Assembly (NCBI GenBank): GCA_932521025.1
Contig: OW051473.1
Span: forward strand, 62,001 to 126,000
Direction of reading: 5' to 3'
DNA: 64,000 nt
Source: Oscheius onirici
Lineage: Eukaryota > Nematoda > Chromadorea > Rhabditida > Rhabditidae
Part shown: one piece after another, positions 37,621-48,230 of the stretch
Layout: the number at the start of each line of letters is the position of its first letter
Position numbering within the stretch: the stretch's first letter is position 1
The notes under the pieces: generated by a model
The model's input: only the letters and a program-made list of their open reading frames with translations
Told to the model about the DNA's origin: nothing
Database searches by the model: none
Position numbers and translations under genes: made by a program

Positions 37621-38746
37621 TTACAATGGGTGTGAAATGGAATTCAAAGGAGGTCTAGTAGCTATCTGTTCTTCGTGGCGTTTACGTTCTACTGTGTAGA
37701 GTTGACGAGTTCGAGCCAGGTTATACGCACTCAGTGGAAAACAGAACAGCAGATATACCTAGAGAGTTGCTCTAGTTTGGGATGATTCAACATTTACCGT
37801 CGAGGTCTCGATGAAAAAGAAGCTGAAAAGCGGTGAAAATGCAAAGTAACAGCAGTACATTCTCAGCATCTGTCTGCTTAGGTCCAACTCTCCAAACTCG
37901 AAAGCACTCATATTGTAGTACTTTTCCTGTTCCCCCAACGGCAAATAGAGACAGAGGATTGAGGTGAGATAGAATGAGCGCGAAAACGTCTTGAGCATTG
38001 AACGGCCATCGGAAGTGGGTACGTTGTCGAGTTTTTCGTATAGGAATATGGTACCGTAAAATACATTGTCAATTGCAGAAAGAAGCGAATTGATGATGTA
38101 GTTGAAGAGCTCAGCGCGAAATATAAATCGGCCACCCGAATAGCTTCTCATCCACCAAATTGTTTTCTGGAAGAGATCATTCAAGCCAAGTTTTTTTTTC
38201 TAAATCGCTTTCCTCTCTACGATCCCATTGCATACCCTGGTTCCCCTGACATGCATTCTATTGAAGTTCTACCGTCTCTGTCTGTAGGCTCAGCTTGTAC
38301 AAATTGAAAAATGATGCCGCGGGATCAAATCCGCGACACTTGGGCGCCGAGTTGTGCTTGCTGGCACTGCGTCACTGAGGCAAGTGCGCTTTGAGAAAGT
38401 TCTCGGAGGATACGCTGCCCAGTTAGCCCAATCATTCTGGCCTGTTGCCCTACTTGTTTTTCTGTAAATCACTCATACCGACCCTTCCGATGATATACAA
38501 ATTGTAAGTTTCGATACTCACAAATTTCGTCAATGCGTAGGAAGCGATTATGGTGATTGGAAGAAGTGCGAGCTGAGACCACATCACATAGATATATATG
38601 ATGTCCTTTTCTTCAGACCAACGGTCCTGAACTCTTGCATATAGTGAGAACAGCGTGGTTGATCATTTTTCTTAATAGCTCACCTGCTGCCAGCAGCACG
38701 CTGTGCCCTTTTCTGATTGAAGAGAATATACGATTTCTGCACTCAT
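37621..38746 (-). CDS. Multi-pass (7TM-like) membrane protein B
   Basis: The ATG at 38746 encodes MSAEIVYSLQSEKGTACCWQ. The next exon joins in phase 0 (GACCGTTGG) to IIYIYVMWSQLALLPITIIA, a membrane helix. An exon at about 38199 continues with GGRFIFRAELFNYIINSLLS, SRSFYLTSILCLYLPLGE and MYCCYFAFSPLFSFFFIETST. The last exon after CTCTCTAG (about 37759) starts with a helix, VYLLFCFPLSAYNLARTRQL, and ends in a basic tail at the TAA 37621-37623. One intron contains SINE S7. The predicted protein is about 235 residues, fewer helices than A or C2, so an exon may be missing in the SINE-bearing intron. No family recognised. The exon start at the last helix and the P-x-x-A-Y motif are shared with the neighbouring genes. 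Confidence 0.55.
38261..38457 (-). mobile_element. tRNA-derived SINE, copy S7 (intronic)
   Basis: Antisense copy: tail GTTCTACCGTCTCTGTCTGT, B box remnant GGGATCAAATCC, A box side GCTGGCACTGCGTCAC, head CCCAGTTAGCCCAATC and CTGGCCTGTTGCCCTACTTG. The B box has decayed, so it is probably old. It lies in an intron of membrane gene B. Confidence 0.82.
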
Positions 38747-38779
38747 GTAAGAAGGTTGTCTATATTTTTGGCTCCCGCT

Positions 38780-41669
38780 TGCACCAGTAGAACTACTCTC
38801 CCCCCATCAGTCGCCTGGACAACCTGGTGGTTCTACTATGTCCGAATTGCTCTGTCTAAGGATTGGGACACTCAACTGCAGAACTCTCCGCACTGATGCC
38901 CGCCTAGCTGAACTCAACGATGCTCTTCGCGACATCGACTTCGACGTCATTGGACTCTGTGAAGTAAAGAGAACAGGACAGGGATCATTAGCCGTACAAT
39001 CAACTGGACATCTTCTGTTTCATGCTGGGAAGGTCGGATTCTTTGTTCACAGTCGATGGTCTTCTCAAGTCACAGTTCATCATATTACCGACCGCGTTTC
39101 GATGCTCGACATAAAAACGGAATCTGGCATAATAAGAGTGATACAGGGATATGCCCCAACATCGACCAGTAGTGATGCCGACTACGACGACTTTCTGGAT
39201 ACAATCAACACAGCTTTGCACTTCAAACGAGTACGTCGAGTTCTGCTTCCGGGGGAAAGATTGATTTGCAAAGTTGTGGTTGGTGATTTCAACAGTAAGG
39301 TCGGGCCGGGAATGCCAGGAGAACAGCATGTTGGAGCGCACGGATTCGGAGTGAGAAATGAACGCGGACAAGCACTTGCTGACTTCTGTGCAGAGAAGAA
39401 TCTTTTCATGATGAACAGTCGTTTCAAAAAGCGCCCTAGCCGTAAATGGACCTGGGTATCCCCCAATATGGAGACAAAAAACGAAATTGACTATATTCTC
39501 TCGCCTTCTCCCCATCTCTTTACGGATGTTGATATTATGGGCAGATGTCAGTTTGTGTCTGATCACCGACTTCTGATGGGAAAGATGAAGGTCAGCTGCT
39601 CTCAAAAACAGCGCAACTATACTACACGACCAAGGACAAAGTTGAATAGACCTCTCTTCAAACATGCTATCGAAGACCTGGTACGAACGACGCGGATTGA
39701 CGAATACACTCAACTAAAGGAGACACTGACATTTGCAGCCCAAATATCATCAGAAGTAGTTCCAAAATCGTCGTTTATTTCTCAAAGGACAAATACTCTG
39801 TTTGGCCGACGGCATGAATTGATGCATCGACGAGTCACACGTCGTAGCCGAGTCGAATTCTCCGTTGTCTCTAAGGCCTTGAGAGAATCGTTGAAAGAGG
39901 ATTTGAGAAGAAAACATTTCGACCGTCTGAACGAGGCTTTGGTACAAGGAAAAAGTATGCTGATTGCTCATCGAACAAACCAAGTCCAAAAGAACTTCCT
40001 CTCTCAACTGAACAACCGAACAGGACAAACTTCCACCGACCCGTCGGAGGTCAGAGAAATTGTGAAGTCTTTCTACGACGAGCTTTATTCTTCCTACGGT
40101 CCTCCTACAATGCCTATTGCCGCTGTAGACCATGATATTCCTCCTATCCTAACCGTCAGAAGTCGAAAAAGCCATCTCAAAGCTGAAACGTGGTAAAGCC
40201 TCCGGTCCGGACCATGTAACGTCTGACATGATCATTATGGCCAAAGAATTCGTCTCGCCATACCTGACCAACATCTTTAACAGGATAATGGACGAAGGCA
40301 GACTTCCCGATAATTTGGCGGATTCAACCATATCGTTGCTCTACAAGAAAGGAGATCCTCTGATTAAGGCCTAAGCCTGAGTTGATTAAGAACTACAGAC
40401 CCATTGCTTTACTGTCAGTTATTTACAAGGTCTTCACGTCAGTGCTGGGAGAGCGGATGAGGACAACGCTTGATGAGAATCAACCGCCAGAGCAAACGGG
40501 ATTCAGACGGTCATATGGCACCTCGGACAATATCCAAGTTGTGAGAGATCTCATCCAAAGAAGTGTGGAGTACAATTTTCCCCTTTACATCGGATTTATT
40601 GATTACTCAAAGGCCTTCGATACTATTGAAAGACCAGCCCTGTGGTCTTCCCTCTCGGAACAAGGAGTGCCTCTGAAACTCATCAACACACTCCGTCTCA
40701 TCTACGCACAATCTACAGTCGCTGTCAATGTTATCGGCGAGAAAGTACCCATCCAGGTCAAACGTGGTGTCTTGCAAGGAGACACGATATCACCGCTGTT
40801 CTCTTCCGTGATTGAGAGTATCTTCCGAAAGCTACGATGGAAGCATCATGGTATCAACGTATCGGGCCAGAAACTAACAAATCTACGCTACTCCGATGAC
40901 GCTGTCTTATTCTCTCATTCCGCCCAAGGTCTACAGTAAATGATGAAGACTCTTGCCGTAGACAGCGTGAAGGTTGGGTTACAGATGAACGTACAGAAGA
41001 CATTTGCAATGACAAATAGAAGAGAGGTCCCCATATCGCTAAATGGCATTGACGTTCCATACTGTACGGAATTCGTGTTTCTTGGGTCCAGACTCTCATT
41101 TGATAGCAACATTGCCAAAGAAATAAGTCACAGGATTCGAGCAGGATGGGCATCTTTCAACCGATTCCATCAGATCTTCACAAGTACAAGGATTGCTCTC
41201 AAACACAAAAGGAAGCTGTACACCCAATGTGTCGAGCCAGCTCTCCTCTATGCTAGCGAAACGTGGACATTGAGAGAGCGGGAGCTGAACAAGATCATAA
41301 CAGCACAACGAAGAATGATGCGCCGAATGGTAGGAGTAACCTTGTTGGATAGACGCACTAATGAATGGTTACATGGAACGGTCAAGCTCTAAGATATCCG
41401 AGTTACGTGGATCAAAAGGAAGTGGAAATGGGCTCAGAAGATTGCCAACATGAAACACGCCCGCTGGACAAAAATCGTCAGTGAGTGGCGCCCTTGGAAT
41501 CGCTACAGAGCTGCTGGAAGACCTAGAGCCAGATGGAAGAACGAATTGACAGCAGGATGTGGCGAAAACTGGATGAGCGTTGCGGTTAGGACTCCCGATA
41601 TTTTTAGACAAAGCATGCAATGACATATCGAAATGATATGATTATCGTAATAATAATAATAATAATAAC
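38780..41669 (+). mobile_element. RTE-type non-LTR retrotransposon, decayed
   Basis: The element starts close to the first codon of membrane gene B, which is on the other strand, and ends in a (TAA)n microsatellite at 41650-41669, the usual RTE 3' end. It encodes an apurinic-type endonuclease followed by reverse transcriptase, as detailed in the next entry. The 5' boundary is approximate and I could not identify a target-site duplication. Confidence 0.85.
38838..41623 (+). pseudogene. RTE endonuclease-reverse transcriptase ORF with frameshifts and stops
   Basis: The long open part 38838-40196 begins MSELLCLRIGTLNCRTLRTD and carries endonuclease motifs: IGLCEVKRTG, VVVGDFNSKVG, RKWTWVSPNMETKNEIDYIL and VSDHRLLMG. 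Near 40155 the frame shifts, after which EVEKAISKLKRGKASGPD is readable. About 17 extra bases near 40359-40376 break the next join before LIKNYRPIALLSVIYK. The reverse transcriptase core follows: YIGFIDYSKAFDTIER, GVLQGDTISPLF and YSDDAVLF (YSDD where most RTE elements have YADD or FADD). A stop at 40937-40939 and another at 41390-41392 interrupt the C-terminal part, which ends near 41623. Two frame breaks plus two stops mean the copy cannot make a full protein. Confidence 0.88.
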
Positions 41670-41995
41670 TGGCAAGAGCTGAGTCAAAGTGTTTTTGCCT
41701 GTCTGCTGCATTGACCTAACTTGTTTTCCACAATAATTATAGTTCAGGACACGCAGGTCTTAAGAAGCTAAACGCTAATTAGACAAACGTGCAAATCCTG
41801 AAGTGGTTATGCGAGGGGTTTAGAAATAAATAAGAAGAATGGGTAAGCATAAGTGATATTTGTACTTATAAGTGTATCTACGTGCAAATGTTTTGCACTG
41901 CTTCTAGCTTAGTTTCAGGCGGAGTCGAAAAGCTGACCACTTTTTTGGATTTATACTTTTCCCGATTTTCCAATCAGTTATCACAACCTATTTTA

Positions 41996-42241
41996 TGTTG
42001 CTCCCAGGGCTGTCTGTCTTTTGGAAGCTTTAATTGGCAATCAATACAGAGGGGTTTCTGAACACAATTAAGGGGAAAGTTGCTAGTAGTAACAAGTTTA
42101 GACAAGTCACTATTCTGAGACGAAGACTTTGCTTCTGAATTCGGTAGTTCCCATACAGGAACGGTTTTCGAGTGATTCAGGCCAAGGTATATATGAAGGC
42201 ATTTTATGTAATTTTAGCCCTGGAAGGGCTTTGCAAACCTT
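41996..42241 (+). repeat. Repeat family R2, copy c
   Basis: Starts TGTTGCTCCCAGGGCTGTCT, includes GGAAGCTTTAATTGGC, TTTAGACAAGTCACTATTC and GTTCCCATACAGGAACGG, and ends TTTTAGCCCTGGAAGGGCTT then TGCAAACC. The internal part is shared with copy d, the left end with copies a and b. Confidence 0.75.
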
Positions 42242-42246
42242 CTATT

Positions 42247-42441
42247 TCATATATTGAGAAGCTGAAAGACGAGAGAATTTCGTCAGCAATCAACGTTACT
42301 GACAAGTTTGTGATGAAGTTAGAAAAACCCCTTTCCTTTGTCAAACATTCAGACGCTCCATTACCGGATGCTCCGTCCCCATTATTCTACCGTAATCCAT
42401 ATGACGCTCGTGTGCTCAATGAGCAGATAACCACCGCCTAG
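42247..42441 (+). CDS. Possible terminal exon, unknown protein
   Basis: Directly after R2 copy c a frame encodes YIEKLKDERISSAINVTDKF and later DAPLPDAPSPLFYRNPYDAR, ending NEQITTA with a stop at 42441. The composition is protein-like. No acceptor or upstream exon is convincing because the repeat occupies the 5' side. It may be the remains of a gene interrupted by repeats, or chance. Confidence 0.25.
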   Translation, partial: SYIEKLKDERISSAINVTDKFVMKLEKPLSFVKHSDAPLPDAPSPLFYRNPYDARVLNEQITTA

Positions 42442-42814
42442 TAATTTGTGGTTGGAATATGGTGACAAGAAACGAAAGATCATGTTACATTTTATTGTGA
42501 AATCCAAATAAATAGAGGTACAAGGATATATGAACGATATCAAGAATAGTTGGGAAAAAATGAGTGGAAAATGGGAAAAAACGCGAAAACTGGCTATTTG
42601 GAACCTTCCCGTCAAAAAATTTTAACGAAGGAGGCCGCCTGCCGAACTATTACCAAAATTTCAATAAATGTACCGCTCCTGACGACGACTTTCCCCCATG
42701 TCTAGACCTACGAGGCGCATGTCATGTACTTGTTTTGGTTCTTTATCCTGTGCAATGCTGTCAAACTTGCAGTTTGCGTCGTCCTTGGTATGGTCTCGAG
42801 ATTGGTGGACTTAT

Positions 42815-42864
42815 AGTCCAAATGAGGAACTACTGTCCAAATGAGTCCAAATGAGGAACTACTG
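42815..42864. repeat. 29-bp tandem duplication spanning a stop codon
   Basis: AGTCCAAATGAGGAACTACT at 42815 recurs at 42844 with the same following G. The duplicated unit includes the last codons and stop of membrane gene D on the minus strand. Confidence 0.8.
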
Positions 42865-44436
42865 GAGGGGTTCGCTGGCGAGTGTCAGGAACTTGATTAG
42901 GAAGAGTGGGAATGAATGAATCGTCAATATCGACCGAAATGTGTTGAGTGAGAGCCTTTCTCGGATGATAACTCATTTCAGCCATCTTTTGGCGGGAGCG
43001 TTCTGAGACCGGGTCGTCTTCATTGTTCTGTGGAACTGAGGCGGGATCGACCTGGATCAAATCGCGGATACCGTCTTTGTTCAAGAGCCAAACAAGGTAA
43101 GCCTGGGGAAGTGGAATCAACCACAGAAGTTCCTAAAACACTATATGAATATAAAACTATTGGTCATACCATATATATCTTGAAAGTAGCAGAAACGGCA
43201 ATAGCAAGAATGTTTCCTGCAAACAGACAGCCACAGAATGTCCTGAAGTTTCTTGTCATCTGTTTTGTGTATCGTTGTTCGGCCTTAATATCGATCAACT
43301 CTAGACATTTTGTATGTACCGAAGCGTTGGGGTTGTGCATGAAGACGAAACCATTGCTCACTGCTCCGTCAAAACGATGCCATTCAGCAATTTTCGCAGA
43401 AATCAGTACGAAAGTAAGAGAAACAAATAGATTGAACCCGGCGTAGTAGTAGTGGGCGAAATTCTCCAAGAGAAAAAAGAGTACCGTGCACATTGACCAC
43501 CCAAAAAGAAGAAGGTGAGCCTTTCGGCCATCCTTGAGATTCTCATGATAGAGGATGTTTTGCTTGTAGAAGTGAATTTCTTGCAGCATGCACCCGATGA
43601 CAACGTACTGAAAAGTGCCTTGTTACCGTGAAACAAGCACAATATTAATTCAAGTATATCTGAAAAAGCGACCGGCGAAAAGAAAAGTAGTTTCAATTCT
43701 ACAAAATCAGGACGAATAAAAAATACTGCAAAAATGGAGCAATCTTTCAACAACCGAGAAAACTCTAACCTCGTCTGTTCTTGACTCAGACAATGGTTGT
43801 GGTTTTCTCGGCTGTCGTAAGATTGCTCCATTTTTGCAGTACTTTCTATTGTCCTGTTTTTTTTGTAGAATTCAAACCACCTTTCTTTTCTCAGACGCTT
43901 TTTTTCAGACAATTGGCCTAAATCTAAGACAGTTTTTCAAATATTACCTCGAGTTAATGCTAAAATAACGCAAGAGTACTGAAAAATGTTGCCTAAAGGC
44001 CTAAACTAAACTTACCACCATCAATTCAGCAGCTCTTCCAGTAGCCATTATGGCTTTTCCAGCAATGTAGAGCTCGTCGTCGTCCATTATTTCCTGTTTC
44101 AGGTATACCACCGCTTGTTCCGGAGCTCTCGAACTGTTTTCCAGTGTGGCTCCCAATAGCGAGAAGACGAGTAGATATATGAAGCACGTCTTACTGTTCT
44201 TCAAAGGAATGAACTTTGTCAAGCACTGAAATTTGTCGCATCTTTTTGCTGTTCACGATTCTTACCTTTCCGATGATGATGACCAGAAGAAGAAGAAGCA
44301 AGCAGACTATGGCAAAAACATTTCCTACAGTAGCTTGTGTTGAATCCAGTGCCTTGAACGTGTTGTTCATCCCATCCGAATTGAAGTCAACTTGGTCGGT
44401 AGAGGAGATTGGAAAAAATGCTTTCAATGACCACAT
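42830..44436 (-). CDS. Multi-pass (7TM-like) membrane protein D
   Basis: The start at 44436 gives MWSLKAFFPISSTDQVDF with an N-glycosylation site (MNNTF), then helix VFAIVCLLLLLLVIIIG. A 40-nt intron (GTAAGAATC to ATTTCAG) joins in frame to a helix around FIYLLVFSLLGATLE. Later exons contain ELYIAGKAIMATGRAAELMV|YVVIGCML, LFGWSMCTVLFFLLENF, GFNLFVSLTFVLISAKIAEW and FCGCLFAGNILAIAVSATF. The last exon begins ELLWLIPLPQAYLVWLLNKD, followed by a tail of about 75 residues (LIQVDPASVPQNNEDD) ending DSFGQ at 42830. All junctions hold in frame. About 390 residues with seven or so hydrophobic segments fit a 7TM receptor. No diagnostic family motif is seen. The foldback element at 43691-43876 lies in one intron. 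Confidence 0.65.
43691..43876. mobile_element. Foldback element (long inverted repeat, about 186 bp)
   Basis: The left arm TTTCAATTCTACAAAATCAG..GCAAAAATGGAGCAATCTT..AACCGAGAAAAC and the right arm (reverse complement) share the same order of motifs over about 75-80 bp each, with small indels. Central sequence around GTCTGTTCTTGACTCAGAC is itself palindromic, so nearly the whole element folds on itself. It sits within an intron of membrane gene D. No coding capacity, and target duplication not identified. Confidence 0.85.
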
Positions 44437-44459
44437 GTCCAGCTTGCGACGTCAGCCCA

Positions 44460-45113
44460 CACAGCTCCGTGGGTCACAGCCTACAATTCAGCAGAATGAG
44501 ATGTTGGTGCGATGGGCAAGGAGGAGCGATGTCTCGGAACGTCGAAGAAAAAAAGAAAATTATAGACAAATAAGCGCCTGACAGTCAGCAAATTGCTCTG
44601 CTAAGTAGTAGGTGGAATGAACGAATCAGAGGAATCGGAGCACCGTTTAGTACCAAGTAACTGGCTAATTGAATCCAAAAGTCTAAGAAAAGACAAGAAA
44701 CTGCGATAACATGTTTTTTGGAAGATTGCTTAATTAAAGGGGCGGATTAAAGGAGAATCTTTGATTTTCTCCAGAAAGTCAGAAGATGACCTTAAAAAAT
44801 GTATTGTTTGAGTGTGCAGGCTGTGCTCTTGACTATAGTTGTAGTTCTGAACAATGGGGCCGAAGGTTGTTTAAAGTGTGCTTTGCGCTAAAGAAAAGTA
44901 GACATATAGAGAGTGAACACAATAATAACGACAAGCAGAAACCGAGAAACAATTCCACGCAACTCTGTGTATCACAAGTTAGCAGTTTCCATATTCTGTG
45001 AGTGTTTTATTTTTTTCTAGAAGGATGACGATGTATATGTCAATTTCATTTGCATTATAATCAATCAAATTTATATAAAAAATATTATATATAAAAATCA
45101 TATCTATTTCAAA
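44460..45113. other. Intergenic stretch upstream of gene D
   Basis: No supported gene. A frame at 44786-45001 lacks splice or motif support. The right end is strongly AT-rich and leads into R2 copy b. Confidence 0.45.
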
Positions 45114-45533
45114 ATTGCTCCCAAGTCTCTGTGTGTTTGTCTGAAGCTCTAATTGAGGATAAGGAGAGGAGCTTTGTGCGCAAATTAGTTTTTAACAAGT
45201 CGCGACAGGAAAAGCAAGTGCGTGAAGAGTTCTTATGACTTTGATAGTTTCTTTGGAGTCTGGGTGACTGGAACGGAGTGACAAGGGGAGAAGGGAAGGT
45301 ACAGTAGGATTGAGACTCGCTAAAGGAACGGACCGGGCGATCCGTTCAGGTCCTACATTTTTAAGGAGGGGATGGGTTTAAAAATATAATTTCAGTAGTT
45401 TCTTTGGAGCGTCAAGGAGAGTGACTGGAGGAGAGTAACAAAGGAGGAATCAAAGGGAGACTAGGGGTCCGTGACAGAGCGAAGCCAGGAATTTTTACTT
45501 TAGCCCTGGAAGGGCGTTGCCAACCTTGTATAT
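45114..45533 (+). repeat. Repeat family R2, copy b
   Basis: Left end AAATTGCTCCCAAGTCTCTG with GTGTGTTTGTCTG and AAGCTCTAATTGAGGATAAG. Internal CCGTTCAGGTCCTACATTTT, TAGTTTCTTTGGAGCGTC and CTGGAGGAGAGTAAC match copy a. Right end GTCCGTGACAGAGCGAAG and TTTAGCCCTGGAAGGGCGTT. At 420 bp it is about half the length of copy a, the difference being internal. Confidence 0.8.
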
Positions 45534-45539
45534 TCAAAT

Positions 45540-45905
45540 TTCAATAAAACGTTATTTCATTGTAACTTGCAGTTTGATCGAAAATGCCAATAGAGTGTGT
45601 TGTGAAAGATCTTAGCATCGCTTCATAAGCTATTCTTCAACGTCGTCTTAACTACTTGTAGCGTTGCTTGTAGACAAGATTGGGACATAACATTTTTGCA
45701 TTTCACAACATTACTAGACGGCTCTTCCCAACAGTTCAATCAGTTCGTCTACTGCACACTGCAGCCTTTCTTCCTGGCTCTTATCAGTTATGTAGCCATA
45801 GATCAACGTCCCACCTTTATTGCCTCTGAATATATGTCTCGGAAATCACGTTTTTGCAGCTAAAAGTACATTGATTATTGTCATTAAAATTTTTTGAGAT
45901 CAGTT
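45540..45905. other. Downstream flank of the Nramp gene
   Basis: AT-rich 3' flank between R2 copy b and the Nramp stop codon. No feature seen. Confidence 0.4.
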
Positions 45906-45911
45906 GTGAGA

Positions 45912-48230
45912 TCAACAACAGAAAGTGTTGATGGGGTTGTGTCGCCCATCATTGGTAGGTTCTTCCCACGGGTGGTCAAAATGTGAGTAGATGGGCTTTG
46001 TGAGCCATTTTTCGGCAAATGGAGGGCACGCTTCCATTGCAACGAGACAATAGTATGTCTGAAAGTTGTAATTAGGAGGATTTAGTTGTCGTCTTACCAA
46101 ATAAACTATGGTGATAACGTAGAAGACGGCGATGACTGCCGAAATGGAAATGGAGGTGGCAGACCATGAGAACTGAGCTCCGATCCAGTCGTAAAGGAAG
46201 TAGAAGTTGATCAGAATGATTATGACGGAAATTATTCCCATGGACAGTTTTTGGAATCTATAAAACCGTTTTCAGATTGGAGTCTGTATACCTTGAGCAG
46301 GCGTAGGTGCTCATAATCTTTTTGTCAGATGCGAAAGTCAAGACAGGGATTAGAGCATACGGCAGTTGCACCATCTGAAAGATAAAACTATGAATTGTTT
46401 TAGAAACTGTAATGCAGCAAAACTACTAAAAACAAATCTGAATGCAGTTGAGGAGATCGTTAAGATGTGAAATGTTGTCAATTCCTTTACTGAAGACGAC
46501 TACAAACAACGTGGGTCCGATTGCGAGGGTACGGGTAAGGAGAACTCTCTTCCATTGTGGCCATCTGACGCGGATAAAGCCCTAAATGAAAAAGTTTTTA
46601 AGCAACACCTATTCCCAATTACCTCCATAGCAAACTGTCCAGCATAAGTACCCGTCATTGTGGATGACTGACCAGCAGCCAAGATACCAATGGCCCACAC
46701 GTAAAGAGCAGCAACGCCGAAACTGCAGCCGAGAAAAATGCCCGCATGATAAATATCAGCTGTCGCGTCGTCAGTATCGTTTGTGTAGACATTTTTGTAG
46801 AAGTTGGGCATTCCGTTGTGCTTTTCCTCGCAGATCTGGAGAATGTCGTCGTTTTTCTTTCCGTACAGTCCTTCGGCAAAGACAGAAACAACCAGCACGT
46901 TGATCCAGAAAGAGCAGAAAAGAGCAAAGGCGGATTCAACGAAGAAGTAGAAATTGGCTTCGCTGACTTTTGCTTTCCTCTTACGATCTACGTCGCGAGA
47001 CTGAAATCAGAACTTTTTGCATCAGTTACATATGAAGTTAAACAGGTTAAACAGTTATTACAATTTAGTCAGAAAAAGTTTTGCAAGTACGTTAAAAACT
47101 GTTTTAAACCCTTTTTTCCTACAATTTAAGCATCTTGTTACTAGACATCAGTCCAAGTCGAACGATCGGACTACAATCGATCCGGTATTGTAAGAACTGA
47201 TAAAGCGATTAGCTACCGACCTTGACCAAAGCGGAGTGGAGGTAGAAGTTGTGTGGCATGACTACAGCTCCAATTATAGCTACTGCTTGTAGCCACTGAT
47301 TTGTGTCACAGTTTGTACACCAGGGAAGGAACATTCCTGAGAAAAGGTCGCCCTGAAGCAAAGTTTCAGAAAAATGTTTTTCCAGATTCCTACAGCATTT
47401 GGAGTTGCCTCGAAAAATTCAAAGCCAAAGGTGATGGCCATCGCAGAAATCAAGAACGCGAAGAAGGCCTCAAACTTCCTCACACCATATTTTTCCAAAA
47501 AGAGGAAAGTGAACGTATCGCAAATGGTAATCAAGACTCCTGCCCAAAGAGGAATTCTAAATGGTATTTGGAATCTTTCATGAAGCCTAGCTTACTTGGT
47601 GTTACTCAGCAAATACAGCGAAATAGCTGTTCCGATAACTTCTTGCATGTCTGATCCAATGATGGCCAGCTCTACCATGACCCATAGAGCTAGTCTGGGC
47701 CATTTGGGGTAGTAGGAGTGAGCCACTTCAGCCAAATGCTTGCCAGAAACAACACCTATTCTGGCAGCCAGTCGCTGAAGGAAGAGCCCAAGGATGTGAG
47801 CTACGAGCAGCACCCATATGAGCTGAAAAACAGAATGTTGACAAAAAGATTGATAATTGCATCCCAGTTTCTGACTTTCTAGTAGTCTTTTCTACATAAG
47901 TGAAAACATTTTTCAGTGAAAGAGAGAAAGTAATTATCAGACTTACTTTAAAACCAGAAATAGCACCACTTTGCAGATCGCTCTCAATGTTTCCGGGATC
48001 AAGGTAGGCAATGCTCATCAGAAAGCCGGGTCCCGTAAACCTCCACAGCTTTCTGAAACTGAATCCGGTCTAAAAGCTACAATATGTTGCATTCACAAAA
48101 AACGTACGTTGTCGTCGTCGATGAGAGAGACTTTTCTGGTATAGGTTTGGATCGGAGCTCGGGCACTGTCATCGTCGCTATCTTCGAGAACACCGCTTTT
48201 GGCCGGCATTGACTCCTTGTAGGGATCCAT
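45912..48230 (-). CDS. Nramp/SLC11 divalent metal transporter (SMF-type)
   Basis: About ten exons on the minus strand from ATG 48230 ([19 protein letters not shown]). The family signatures are all present: [20 protein letters not shown] with the metal-binding DPGN, helix 3 [33 protein letters not shown], the second metal-binding motif [17 protein letters not shown], and the transport signature [21 protein letters not shown] large loop with [12 protein letters not shown] carries a likely N-glycosylation site. The C terminus, after [20 protein letters not shown], ends NTFCC at 45912. This is a complete proton-coupled Mn/Fe importer of the plasma or endosomal membrane. C. elegans has three paralogues (smf-1 to -3) and I cannot tell which corresponds. 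A TATATAG-like motif lies about 45 bp upstream of the start. Confidence 0.94.

Noticed and set aside
39000-39713. Minus-strand 237-codon open frame
   Set aside because: It is the antisense of the RTE endonuclease domain, which is clearly coding on the plus strand; the protein has no sensible motif.
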